20,321 nucleotides of DNA from an uncultured Clostridium sp. (GCA_900547035.1 URFM01000057.1:1-20321); one strand, 5' to 3'. Shown: positions 1-6,806, counted from the first letter of the stretch. Notes: generated from the sequence alone by a model not told the origin. Translations and numbers: made by a program.

Positions 1-1
1 G

Positions 2-88
2 CAGGCGTGCATCAGTGCCGTCCCGGCGGATCTGCTGGATGAAAGCGGAATTTCCGGGGCAGAGGAAACGGATGCGAAGGCGGATTGA
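2..88 (+). CDS. 3' end of an upstream gene (partial)
   Basis: An open frame enters the window at base 2 and stops at TGA 86-88. It encodes 28 residues with an acidic, alanine-rich tail ending in ETDAKAD. No domain can be recognised in so short a fragment. It lies 52 bases before the next start and on the same strand, so it may be the preceding gene of the same transcription unit. It could also be a chance open frame. Confidence 0.4.
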   Translation, partial: QACISAVPADLLDESGISGAEETDAKAD

Positions 89-140
89 TTGTTTTTATCT
101 ACACGAATGCCATGATGGGGAAAGTAAAAACGGAGTGTGT

Positions 141-548
141 ATGATGAATGGGAAAATAGCGGTGCGACATGCCGCGGCAGCAGTTTTAATGATTTTTATT
201 GCTGCCGGAGCATATCTGTTCGGATATAAGACAGCGTATGACCGGATAGAAGAAGCGGCAGGAAGTTACGGAACCGAAACGTTCTATGCGGTTATTACCG
301 ATATTTCAGATAGTTCCATAGCGGTTCAGGGCATGGAGATCAATGATATTAATTTCAGGGGAAGATTTACCTTTCCCATAATGGAAGAGACCTCTTATCT
401 GTGGCGAGGGATTGTGATCAGCCCCAAAGACCTGGAGGAGGGGGATAACATTTCGATTACCTTTACGGGACTGGTACAGGAAACATCTCCCGCCGGGATC
501 CAGGAAGTCTTGAAGGTACAGCTGCTGGATGATGATTTTGAGGGCTGA
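141..548 (+). CDS. Membrane-anchored small protein with OB-like extracellular domain
   Basis: A 135-residue protein. Residues about 5-28 form one hydrophobic N-terminal segment (AAAAVLMIFIAAGAYLFGY), so it is probably anchored in the membrane with the rest outside. The remainder is beta-rich with an ITDISDSSIAVQG stretch and a late ISITFTG segment. This pattern resembles small OB-like exported domains such as DUF3221/YobA, but I cannot assign the family firmly. I chose ATG 141 because a GGAG lies just upstream at 132-135 and because the longer open frame to base 15 would put a basic, non-hydrophobic stretch before the membrane segment. The function is unknown. Confidence 0.7.
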   Translation: MMNGKIAVRHAAAAVLMIFIAAGAYLFGYKTAYDRIEEAAGSYGTETFYAVITDISDSSIAVQGMEINDINFRGRFTFPIMEETSYLWRGIVISPKDLEEGDNISITFTGLVQETSPAGIQEVLKVQLLDDDFEG

Positions 549-573
549 TGTCTGTTAAAGGGAGCGGGACTCT

Positions 574-654
574 ATGTGGAATAAACTCAATACATTTTTA
601 AACTGCCAGATCGGGGCTTTTATTGGAGTGCTTTTAGGACGAATAAGAATATGA
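574..654 (+). CDS. Possible 26-residue hydrophobic micro-protein
   Basis: ATG 574 follows a GGGAG at 559-563 and opens a 26-codon frame ending at TGA 652-654. The product begins MWNKLNTFLNCQIG and continues with a short hydrophobic glycine-rich segment (AFIGVLLG) and a basic end. This is the composition of a tiny membrane peptide, or of the 5' remnant of a longer small membrane protein whose end has been lost. It sits 25 bases after the preceding gene. Neither homology nor codon bias can be judged at this length. Confidence 0.35.
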   Translation: MWNKLNTFLNCQIGAFIGVLLGRIRI

Positions 655-695
655 TATATTTCTAATTTGCAAAAGGAGAGAGGGAAAAATATAGA

Positions 696-962
696 ATGAA
701 AAAATATCAATGTCCTTGTTGTGGATATTTTACCTACAATGTTCCAGCAAATGAAGATTGCGGATATATTTGCCCCGTTTGTTTTTGGGAGAATGACCCG
801 TTCATTACTTCTGATAATGAGCCAAGCGACTCTAATCATGGAATAACACTAAAAGAAGCAAAATCCAATTTCTCACAATTTGGTGCATGTGAAAAAGATA
901 TGTTATGCCATGTTCGATCGCCAAGAGATGATGAAAGGAGCAGCGCTGATGAAATGTCCTAA
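696..962 (+). CDS. Cys_rich_CPCC-type zinc-binding small protein
   Basis: An 88-residue protein starting with a CPCC motif (KYQCPCCGYFTY) followed about 20 residues later by ICPVCFWENDP. This arrangement of two cysteine pairs and the WEND signature is typical of the Cys_rich_CPCC family, which probably binds one zinc ion. The family has no established function. ATG 696 is preceded by AAAAGGAGAG (671-680). The 3' end overlaps the start of the next gene by 14 bases in another frame, which suggests translational coupling. The last residues after SPRDDE look non-conserved, so the reading frame end may have drifted. Confidence 0.8.
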   Translation: MKKYQCPCCGYFTYNVPANEDCGYICPVCFWENDPFITSDNEPSDSNHGITLKEAKSNFSQFGACEKDMLCHVRSPRDDERSSADEMS

Positions 963-1173
963 GTGCGGAAAAGATATGAAATCGAGCTATTTACAGACAA
1001 CGAAGATTGTCGCATTTAACAAAAGAAAACATAAAATTTCGTTAAATCCTGAATGTGAGGATGATGTTATGATTGCCCGAAAGACATTTACGGGAACAGA
1101 CTTTCCGGGCTTTATCTGTAAAGAGTGCGGCTTGATTTTGTTCGATTATAAGAATGATACATTTCGCCTCTGA
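949..1173 (+). CDS. Small zinc-ribbon protein (DUF6487-like)
   Basis: A 74-residue protein with an N-terminal MKCPKCGKDM knuckle and a C-terminal CKECG pair, which together make one zinc ribbon. Between them lie hydrophobic and basic strands. This matches the layout of short clostridial zinc-ribbon proteins such as DUF6487, whose role is unknown. ATG 949 is chosen over the longer frame from 880 because AAAGGAG (934-940) lies eight bases upstream and because the zinc ribbon then begins at residue 1, as is usual for the family. The gene overlaps the CPCC gene upstream, so the two cysteine-rich proteins are probably made from one message. Confidence 0.75.
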   Translation: MKCPKCGKDMKSSYLQTTKIVAFNKRKHKISLNPECEDDVMIARKTFTGTDFPGFICKECGLILFDYKNDTFRL

Positions 1174-1230
1174 ATTTCCATTTACTTGGGGATAAAACGG
1201 TTCACAAATTAGACATTCTGGAGGAATCAT

Positions 1231-1596
1231 ATGAAAAAGAGAATAGAAATTCTTTTGATCATGTTTTGCCTGCTCAGTTTCAGCGGCTGTACATACAATA
1301 ATGAAGAATTGACTCCGACCGGTTATCCGTCTGACGAGGTGCAGTGCCCGCAAATTATGTATAATGGCGTAATTTATTTCTATACAGCGGATGGATTTGA
1401 TCACCCACTCCCAGATGGTTATGAGCAGGTTGGCGAAGTAAAAGAAGTAGATAACAGACAGGAACCTGTGGAGGATTGGTGCGGCAGCCGTGTTGAGGTG
1501 GGGCAGAAAATATATGTTTCCAATGATACAGCCACAATTTATGTGGAGTATGAGACGGGATATGCAGAATTTGACGCTGCTTCCGACTTAGAGTGA
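1231..1596 (+). CDS. Small secreted lipoprotein, unknown function
   Basis: A 121-residue protein with a classical lipoprotein signal: basic MKKR start, hydrophobic core and lipobox LSFSGC, so Cys20 should be lipidated and the mature protein held on the outer face of the membrane. The mature part is acidic, contains two further cysteines, and shows strand-rich segments such as MYNGVIYFY and KIYVSNDTATIYVEY. That is like small surface proteins of gut clostridia, but no named family is recognised. ATG 1231 follows GGAGGAATCAT (1220-1230). A strong terminator follows at 1638. Confidence 0.75.
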   Translation: MKKRIEILLIMFCLLSFSGCTYNNEELTPTGYPSDEVQCPQIMYNGVIYFYTADGFDHPLPDGYEQVGEVKEVDNRQEPVEDWCGSRVEVGQKIYVSNDTATIYVEYETGYAEFDAASDLE

Positions 1597-1637
1597 TAAT
1601 TAATAAATCGGAATCATAGCATATTGGAACTAAGAGG

Positions 1638-1670
1638 TGCGGGAGCTGCGTGGATACTCCCGCATTTTTT
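1638..1670 (+). terminator. Rho-independent terminator after the lipoprotein gene
   Basis: A perfect 8-bp stem, TGCGGGAG (1638-1645) and CTCCCGCA (1657-1664), with an 11-base loop and followed by six T (1665-1670). It is oriented for the plus strand and lies 42 bases after the lipoprotein stop. The minus-strand kptA gene ends only 10 bases further on, so the hairpin may also help to separate the two convergent transcripts, although it has no T-run in that direction. Confidence 0.85.
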
Positions 1671-1679
1671 GATAACTAT

Positions 1680-2231
1680 TTATACTTCCTGCGGAAGTCT
1701 TTGAAGAAATTCCACGGGAACTTCCTTTGTCAGCCATACGCCGTTCGCGGAAAGATAGAAGGCGTAACCGGCCTGTGCCATACGCCTGGCGGCAATCTGA
1801 TAGACAGCAGGCTTTCCATGCCGCTTTCCTACGGCAAGGGCGGTGTCCATATCTTTGGAAAGATGGACGTAAAGCCGGCTTTTGGGGATCAGGCCGATTT
1901 CCTCAATAGAAGCGGTATATTTCTCCCCGGTACCGTGCCAGAGAATCTCAGGCGGCATGGCCTGCGTCAGATCTACATCCACGGGAATGGAGTGGCCCTG
2001 GCTGGCCCGGATCAATGTATGGTCTTCATTGTAAGCATAGCGTTGTTTGCTGTCGGTGCGGACGATTTCGTCCAGCAGTTCCCTGGAGAAGGCAGGTTCC
2101 TTGGTTTCCCTGATCCCTTGGATCAGCGCATTTACGTCGGCCCACCCGTGTTCGTTCAGGGTAATGCCGATGACTTCCGGCTTATGGCGCAGGATCAGGC
2201 TGATATAGCGGCTGATGGCAGTCAAATTCAC
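1680..2231 (-). CDS. kptA: RNA 2'-phosphotransferase (Tpt1/KptA family)
   Basis: A 183-residue protein of the usual KptA length. In eukaryotes and archaea this family transfers an internal RNA 2'-phosphate to NAD+, giving ADP-ribose cyclic phosphate; the bacterial role is unsettled because bacteria lack the matching tRNA splicing. The signature residues are present: LRHKP (Arg15-His16), IRASQGHS (Arg75), WHGT (99-101), YVHLS and GKRHG (Arg137), and a C-terminal NGVWLT, so the Arg-His-Arg-Arg active site looks intact. I chose GTG 2231 over GTG 2240 because AAGGAA lies nine bases before it but abuts the earlier GTG. It stands alone on the minus strand with its own promoter. Confidence 0.93.
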   Translation of the reverse strand: MNLTAISRYISLILRHKPEVIGITLNEHGWADVNALIQGIRETKEPAFSRELLDEIVRTDSKQRYAYNEDHTLIRASQGHSIPVDVDLTQAMPPEILWHGTGEKYTASIEEIGLIPKSRLYVHLSKDMDTALAVGKRHGKPAVYQIAARRMAQAGYAFYLSANGVWLTKEVPVEFLQRLPQEV

Positions 2232-2266
2232 GGTGATCACTTCCTTTCGATTGATTCTATAGGGGT

Positions 2267-2295
2267 ATTCTACCCGGCGATGGATCCAAAATCAA
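2267..2295 (-). promoter_or_regulatory. Likely sigma-A promoter of kptA
   Basis: Read on the minus strand there is a TTGATT -35 box (2295-2290), a 17-base spacer and a TAGAAT -10 box (2272-2267). The -10 box is five of six to consensus. It would give a leader of about 30 bases before the kptA ribosome site. The call rests on sequence match only. Confidence 0.5.
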
Positions 2296-2323
2296 GTATT
2301 CCTGTGAAGCATTCCGGTGCTTA

Positions 2324-2362
2324 TGAATCCACAGCGACAGCGACAATTCAACCTGTGGTTCA
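2324..2362. repeat. Inverted repeat upstream of the phage-like gene
   Basis: TGAATCCACAG (2324-2334) and CTGTGGTTCA (2353-2362) are inverted, with one bulged T and an 18-base loop that contains GCGACAGCGACA. It lies between two divergent genes, kptA and the gene at 2432, just before a TATAAT box. It could be a protein-binding site or a weak hairpin. There is no T-run. Confidence 0.45.
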
Positions 2363-2385
2363 ATGTATTTTGCGCCCATTTATAG

Positions 2386-2391
2386 TATAAT
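2386..2391 (+). promoter_or_regulatory. Perfect TATAAT -10 box before the 2432 gene
   Basis: TATAAT occurs 41 bases before the chosen start codon. The hexamer 17 bases upstream (ATGTAT, 2363-2368) is a poor -35 box, so the promoter may be weak or activator-dependent. The neighbouring inverted repeat at 2324-2362 could hold the activator. Confidence 0.4.
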
Positions 2392-2431
2392 GATGGTATT
2401 TACCAGGTTACAGAAAGAGAGTGAGCGCCAA

Positions 2432-3052
2432 ATGAGAAATGTTTGGGACCGGGAGCCTTACCGATGGTACAAATACAAAAAGGACTGGAAGGCAATCGTG
2501 AGGCAGTTCCGTCTGGATCTGCGCTGCTGCAGACAAAGGATTACGAAAGGATACTGCGGAAAGGATCTGTGGAGCATCCGGGACTGGTTCCTGGATGTCG
2601 CCCCGGATATGCTAGAGGAATATAAGAAATGCCGTCACGGAAGCCCCGGCATACTGGGAGAGAATTACCAAAATGAGGAAGGGTTCCTGGTCAATGATAC
2701 CTGCCACGGCGAGTGGGATCGAATCCTGGATGAAATGATTTTTCTGTTCCGGGAGGCGGATGAAAGACAGTGCAGGTGCAAAAATCCATATGAAGAAGAG
2801 CATTCCAAGGAATTTTCGCTGTTTATGGACAAATACGGGCTGCTTGGGGAGAAACTGAGGACGCCGGAAGAGCGGAAACGTGACAGAGAGCAGAATGTCA
2901 TTACCTACCACGGCATGCGCGAACTGCCGGAATATAAAGAACTCTGCAAGAGATATGACGAAGAAGAGAAGAAACTGGAACAATACAGGGAAGAATGCAA
3001 GAATAAGGCATTTGACCTGTTATCGAAATGGTTTTGCAGCTTGCGGGGTTAG
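2432..3052 (+). CDS. Phage/plasmid-type hypothetical protein
   Basis: A 206-residue, strongly charged, mostly helical soluble protein. The segments PYRWYKYKKDW, ITKGYCGKDLWSIRDWF and LEEYKKCRHGSP followed by a glutamate-rich ILDEMIFLFREADE look like a hypothetical protein family I associate with phages and integrated elements of Firmicutes. The long C-terminal part (residues about 165-195) is a likely coiled coil. The family has no known function. I chose ATG 2432 because residues before it in the open frame are unlike the body of the protein, although its ribosome site (AGAGAGTGAG) is weak. The phosphoesterase gene follows 33 bases later, so the two are probably cotranscribed. Confidence 0.75.
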   Translation: MRNVWDREPYRWYKYKKDWKAIVRQFRLDLRCCRQRITKGYCGKDLWSIRDWFLDVAPDMLEEYKKCRHGSPGILGENYQNEEGFLVNDTCHGEWDRILDEMIFLFREADERQCRCKNPYEEEHSKEFSLFMDKYGLLGEKLRTPEERKRDREQNVITYHGMRELPEYKELCKRYDEEEKKLEQYREECKNKAFDLLSKWFCSLRG

Positions 3053-3085
3053 AGGATGGCTGAGCAGATTGGAGGCGGCGATAAA

Positions 3086-3781
3086 ATGGCGGTGTATGTT
3101 ACAGGAGATACTCACGGGGATTTCCGGCAGATTGGAGACTTCTGCTCTGTTATGGGTACAAAGCGGGACGATGTTATGATCGTACTGGGTGATGCGGGAT
3201 TGAATTACTTTGGCGATGAACGGGACATTGCCAGAAAAACAGGCGTATCCCGCACCCGGATGACCTATCTGATGATACACGGAAACCACGAAATGCGGCC
3301 CGGGACGCTGGACGGGTACAGGCTGATCCCGTGGAACGGCGGAATGGTATATCAGGAAGAACGCTTCCCGAACCTGCTGTTTGCAAAGGACGGGGAAATT
3401 TACCGGCTCGGCGGAAAGGATGTGTTGGCAATCGGCGGGGCCTACAGCGTGGACAAGGAATACCGGCTGCGGATGGGGTACCGCTGGTTTGCGGACGAAC
3501 AGCCTTCCGATGAGATTAAGGAATACGTGGAACAACAACTGGATAAAGCTGGCTGGAAGGTGTATGCGGTACTGTCCCATACCTGTCCCCGCAAATACGA
3601 GCCGGTGGAGCATTTCATGCCGGGGATTGACCAGTCCAAGGTGGATAAGTCTACGGAAAACTGGCTTGACACGATCGAGGACAGGCTGGATTATAAGGAA
3701 TGGTACTGCGGGCACTGGCATATCAACAAGAAGATTGATAAGCTGACGTTCCTGTTTCATAATATACGGCTGTTTAACTGA
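3086..3781 (+). CDS. Calcineurin-like metallophosphoesterase
   Basis: A 231-residue protein with the ordered metal-site motifs of the calcineurin-like phosphoesterase superfamily: GDTHGD (Asp8, His10), LGDAG (Asp36), HGNHE (Asn67, His68), SHTCP and CGHWH near the C terminus. It should bind two divalent metals and hydrolyse phosphomono- or diesters in the cytoplasm; the substrate cannot be read from sequence. No signal peptide is present. ATG 3086 is preferred because GGAGG (3071-3075) precedes it, whereas ATG 3056 has GAGG directly touching it. It probably shares a transcript with the gene at 2432, a common pairing of small phosphoesterases with element-borne unknown genes. Confidence 0.9.
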   Translation: MAVYVTGDTHGDFRQIGDFCSVMGTKRDDVMIVLGDAGLNYFGDERDIARKTGVSRTRMTYLMIHGNHEMRPGTLDGYRLIPWNGGMVYQEERFPNLLFAKDGEIYRLGGKDVLAIGGAYSVDKEYRLRMGYRWFADEQPSDEIKEYVEQQLDKAGWKVYAVLSHTCPRKYEPVEHFMPGIDQSKVDKSTENWLDTIEDRLDYKEWYCGHWHINKKIDKLTFLFHNIRLFN

Positions 3782-3859
3782 AAATTTAAGAGACCCGTAA
3801 GACCAATGAGCATACATTGTGAAACAGATAATAAAAATGAATGAAAATATAGACGGAAT

Positions 3860-3886
3860 AGCAGCTAAATAAAAATTTTTGCTGCT
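3860..3886. repeat. Short imperfect hairpin in an intergenic gap
   Basis: AGCAGC (3860-3865) and GCTGCT (3881-3886) are inverted and enclose AAAAATTTTT (3871-3880), with a five-base bulge. It lies in the 176-base gap between the phosphoesterase and the large lipoprotein gene. It lacks a following T-run, so it is at best a weak terminator. Nothing else stands out in this gap. Confidence 0.3.
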
Positions 3887-3957
3887 GTGGGCAATATCTA
3901 GGTTTCAAGTTCCATAATTGACGTATAGAAATATGAAGACAGGAGGAGCTTGAAGCC

Positions 3958-6108
3958 ATGAAAAGAAAAATTCACTTAATGTTTTTATTAGTAACCTGCG
4001 GTGTAATGGGCGTATTGTCCGGATGCGGCATGCTTTCCGTACCAGTGTCTGAGGATCCATGGGAGAACGGGATCATGGAGTCCATCGGTCTGGCAGACAT
4101 GCCGCAACCAAACGAAAATTTTCAAGTAAGCTGTCAGACTTCTGAAGAGGACGATATCGACAGTGTGACCGGGGAAAAATACACGGAGCATAAATGGAAG
4201 ATATCCTTTTCAGATCTGCCATATGAAAATTATCTGGAGGAACTGGACGCATATCTGGCGGACAGATGTGAGCTTCTGTATGATGAAAACTGCCAGGAAT
4301 TGGAAGAAATCCCATATGCGGACCAGATGAGCAATAATTTAATGAGGGAAGCGGAAAATCTGTATAGGAGAGATCATACAGTGCCATCCTGCATCCATTT
4401 AAACCAATACACACCCATGGTATATGAGTACGATAATCAGATTTACCTGATTTATCCGAGACAAAATTATGATGAAGAAACGATTGAGGCAAGGGAGAAT
4501 GCTTCAGAGACCATAAAGGATCTGATCCCTCTGCCGCTTGAAATCGAAACCGGCGATTTGATCCCCGCACCGTTTACCATTGATATCATACGGGTTGATG
4601 ACTCGGATCCGGATAATGTCGTTGCAAATAGTCTGGATTCGGACGATGAAGGCTTAAGTGGTGTTTCCGCTGCAGAGAATGCGGATATTTTGAGTAACAA
4701 TCTCAATGAATTTGGGGAGACAGACGCGGATACAGATACCTTGCTGACAGAAGAGACATATAAGGTCCCTGAATTTTTGCGGACCCTAATGAATGACAAT
4801 GGATCTGTCATTGGATGGCTTGTGATAAATGGTACGAATGTGAATTACCCCATTGTTCAGAATACAGCCGATAATGAATTTTTCTTTTATCACGACATCA
4901 ATGGGCAAGAGAGTATTTCCGGCTCCATTTATCTGGATTCCGCTCATGGTATCAATGAGTACGGACTGCATACCGTTTATGGTCGGGAGCAAGCAGATGG
5001 GTCTATGTTTGCGGATATTGCGGACTATATGGATCCGGATTATTTTGAGAAACATCAGTCCATTGTCATCTATACGAGCGAGAAGAAAATTGAACTGACC
5101 CCGGTATATTGTTATATGGATTCGGCTGATAGCACTTACAGTACCGCAATCGATTCCCAGGATGAATTAGAAAATTTTCTGTATAAAAAGACAGGACAGC
5201 ATATACCTGCCGGAAATACTTTTATTTTTACTGCCTGCCCGGATATCCAAACAGGGGAAAGAACATATCTTGTTTTAACTGATCGTGATTCTTGGGCCAC
5301 GAAAAAGGCAGTGGAAGAAACTTCCCTTGTCGGCACGGTCATTTCAAACAATAAGATAGAATTTTTTGTGACAGAGGAACTTGCAGAAAATATGGCTGGT
5401 GGAGAGCAGGTAGATGCTGAAAAAAACGGAATCCGATACCAAGGTAAGATTCTGCATACGGATCAAGATCCGAGCGCGACAACAGGCCTTTACAGGGTAG
5501 AAGCCGACGTGGATTTGAAAAATGAAGTAAAAACAGGCTCTGCCGTAAAAGTCAGTTTGGACACAGGTACCAATACAGTTGGAAGAGAAACGGAATCGGA
5601 TCCGTGGGAAAGTGGAATGCTTGAAGCCATAGGCTTGGAGGATATGCCGCGGCCGGACGCTGCAAATACAGTTCGCTGGGAGCTATATGAAGACAAAAGA
5701 CATAACCCTTTGAAGGAAACGGAATATATCTATGGAAATCTGACGCTGATGTTTTTGCAGGAATGGCCTAAGGGTTATTACGATAAATTGCAGGACTATT
5801 TTCTGGATAAAAATGCTTACATATTTGGATGTGAAACCTCTGTGAATGAGGCTGGAGAATATCAGTATGCGTATGTTCTAACAAATGAACTTGAAACGGT
5901 TAAGGAATCTCCATACCTTATATACATCCACGTCTATGACAATAAAGTGTATTTTGTCGATATGTCTGATCCCGGAAGAAATAAAATATGTATAAGCACA
6001 GGAGAATTGCCATTGGTTGCAGAAAATGTTGATGAAAGCTATGGATCTGATCTGGACAGGGCTATTCTTGCAAATATTGGCTGGCAATGGTGTGATAATA
6101 AATCATAA
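3958..6108 (+). CDS. Mosaic lipoprotein with catalytically altered class B sortase-like domain
   Basis: A 716-residue protein with a lipoprotein signal (lipobox VLSGC, Cys23). Residues about 32-130 form a module beginning EDPWENGIMESIGLADMP. Residues about 270-450 match class B sortases: GWLVINGTNVNYPIVQ, then GSIYLDS, TVYGREQADGSMF and IFTACP. The active Cys427 and Arg435 are kept, but the catalytic histidine of the YGH motif is Arg343 (codon CGG at 4984), so normal transpeptidation is unlikely. Residues about 450-540 are beta-rich and resemble the barrel of RND/HlyD-type adaptors. A second copy of the first module starts at residue 546 (ESDPWESGMLEAIGLEDMP). AGGAGG lies before ATG 3958. It is likely a cell-surface binding or scaffold protein; the role is inferred. 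Confidence 0.85.
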   Translation: MKRKIHLMFLLVTCGVMGVLSGCGMLSVPVSEDPWENGIMESIGLADMPQPNENFQVSCQTSEEDDIDSVTGEKYTEHKWKISFSDLPYENYLEELDAYLADRCELLYDENCQELEEIPYADQMSNNLMREAENLYRRDHTVPSCIHLNQYTPMVYEYDNQIYLIYPRQNYDEETIEARENASETIKDLIPLPLEIETGDLIPAPFTIDIIRVDDSDPDNVVANSLDSDDEGLSGVSAAENADILSNNLNEFGETDADTDTLLTEETYKVPEFLRTLMNDNGSVIGWLVINGTNVNYPIVQNTADNEFFFYHDINGQESISGSIYLDSAHGINEYGLHTVYGREQADGSMFADIADYMDPDYFEKHQSIVIYTSEKKIELTPVYCYMDSADSTYSTAIDSQDELENFLYKKTGQHIPAGNTFIFTACPDIQTGERTYLVLTDRDSWATKKAVEETSLVGTVISNNKIEFFVTEELAENMAGGEQVDAEKNGIRYQGKILHTDQDPSATTGLYRVEADVDLKNEVKTGSAVKVSLDTGTNTVGRETESDPWESGMLEAIGLEDMPRPDAANTVRWELYEDKRHNPLKETEYIYGNLTLMFLQEWPKGYYDKLQDYFLDKNAYIFGCETSVNEAGEYQYAYVLTNELETVKESPYLIYIHVYDNKVYFVDMSDPGRNKICISTGELPLVAENVDESYGSDLDRAILANIGWQWCDNKS

Positions 6109-6112
6109 AGAG

Positions 6113-6152
6113 AGTGCCGCAAAGCCTCCATAACGGATGACTTTGCGGCACT
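6113..6152. terminator. Shared hairpin between convergent genes
   Basis: A perfect 12-bp stem, AGTGCCGCAAAG (6113-6124) and CTTTGCGGCACT (6141-6152), with a 16-base loop. It sits between the stop of the large lipoprotein gene (plus) and the stop of the 6167-6496 gene (minus). No long T-run follows on either side, but stem strength and position fit a bidirectional terminator. Confidence 0.75.
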
Positions 6153-6166
6153 GTCTGAGTCCGGCC

Positions 6167-6496
6167 TTACAGTGCAGACGCCTCCTGAAACAGCGCGGCA
6201 GCGACCGCTATTTTGACGCGCCACTGGTTATAATCGGGGATACGGTTGAAAAACGGTCTGCCGAGCTGCTTCTTAAAAAACTGGTTTATGCCATGAAGCA
6301 GCTCCGCAAGGGAATCCAGCAGATCCAGGTATTCAGCGACGTCCATGAATGTAACCGCAGCCGCAATGGCTGTTTCCGCCGGCTGGCAGAGACGATAAAC
6401 CCGTCCGGTGACTGCAAGCATCTGGGAAAAGAGGGCATTGTTCTCCGCTTTTAATGTGATGAGATTCTCAACGGGGTAATAGGTATGCCGTTCCAT
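6167..6496 (-). CDS. Small helical hypothetical protein
   Basis: A 109-residue, mostly alpha-helical protein with alanine- and leucine-rich stretches (AETAIAAAVTFMDVAEYLDLLDSLAELL). No signal peptide or known motif can be seen. It is preferred over the open frame on the other strand because AAGGAGGAATCCC lies directly before its ATG (6496) and a hairpin follows its stop. Its leader contains a terminator-like hairpin. I do not recognise the family; small accessory proteins of conjugative or phage-like elements often look like this. Confidence 0.65.
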   Translation of the reverse strand: MERHTYYPVENLITLKAENNALFSQMLAVTGRVYRLCQPAETAIAAAVTFMDVAEYLDLLDSLAELLHGINQFFKKQLGRPFFNRIPDYNQWRVKIAVAAALFQEASAL

Positions 6497-6522
6497 GGGA
6501 TTCCTCCTTCCATATGTGAAAA

Positions 6523-6567
6523 TAAAAAGAGGACAGGCCGGAATTGATACGCTCCATGCCTTGTCCT
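6523..6567 (-). terminator. Terminator-like hairpin in the leader of the minus-strand gene
   Basis: Read on the minus strand, AGGACAAGGC (6567-6558) pairs with GCCTGTCCT (6538-6530), with one bulge, followed by CTTTTTA (6529-6523). This has the form of an intrinsic terminator, yet it lies only 27 bases before the start of the gene at 6496. It is either an attenuator for that gene or the end of a short upstream minus-strand RNA. Confidence 0.6.
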
Positions 6568-6673
6568 GGTATCTATCTGTAAAGATTATGGGGAAGGATG
6601 TATCGCGGAAGAATCAAGATGACAGATTTAGCCGGAAAGGCTCTGAAAAATGGGTAAAAAAAGCAAAAAGTAA

Positions 6674-6702
6674 TTGACAATCGGATGGGCATCCATTAAA
6701 CT
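6674..6702 (+). promoter_or_regulatory. Sigma-A promoter with palindrome in the spacer, before the HTH operon
   Basis: TTGACA (6674-6679), a 17-base spacer and TAAACT (6697-6702). The -35 box is perfect and the -10 box is four of six. The spacer contains GGATG-GG-CATCC (6683-6694), a five-plus-five palindrome in the usual place for a repressor. The first gene downstream encodes an HTH protein, so autorepression is a reasonable inference. Confidence 0.65.
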
Positions 6703-6747
6703 TAAAGTATAAAGAAAAGCAAATATTGGATATGTAGAACGCCAATA

Positions 6748-6806
6748 GGCGCAGTAGATATTATGTCCTTGAGTGGACAGTATCTGCTGTGCCTTTTTTG
6801 TTTTTT
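6748..6806 (+). terminator. Intrinsic terminator in the leader of the HTH operon
   Basis: A long stem starts GGCGCAGTAGATA (6748-6760) and pairs with TATCTGCTGTGCC (6781-6793), with GU pairs and a small internal loop. The top is GTCC-TTGAGT-GGAC. Two T-runs follow (6794-6799 and 6801-6806). It lies about 45 bases after the promoter and before any gene start, so it should act as an attenuator or end a short leader RNA. A smaller hairpin (CGCC-AATA-GGCG, 6740-6751) overlaps its 5' foot and could compete with it. Confidence 0.7.

Noticed and set aside
1650..2390. Long plus-strand open frame of 246 codons opposite kptA
   Set aside because: It is the antisense shadow of kptA, whose motifs on the minus strand are unmistakable; the plus frame has no ribosome site and no recognisable domain.
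3020..3817. Long minus-strand open frame opposite the phosphoesterase
   Set aside because: The plus strand carries all phosphoesterase motifs; the minus frame is proline- and histidine-rich shadow sequence.
3958..6108. Active class B sortase
   Set aside because: The YGH histidine is arginine and the protein is a multi-domain lipoprotein rather than a single-domain membrane sortase.
6137..6454. Plus-strand open frame over the small gene at 6167-6496
   Set aside because: It starts inside the shared hairpin and has no ribosome site, while the minus-strand frame has AAGGAGG properly spaced from its ATG.
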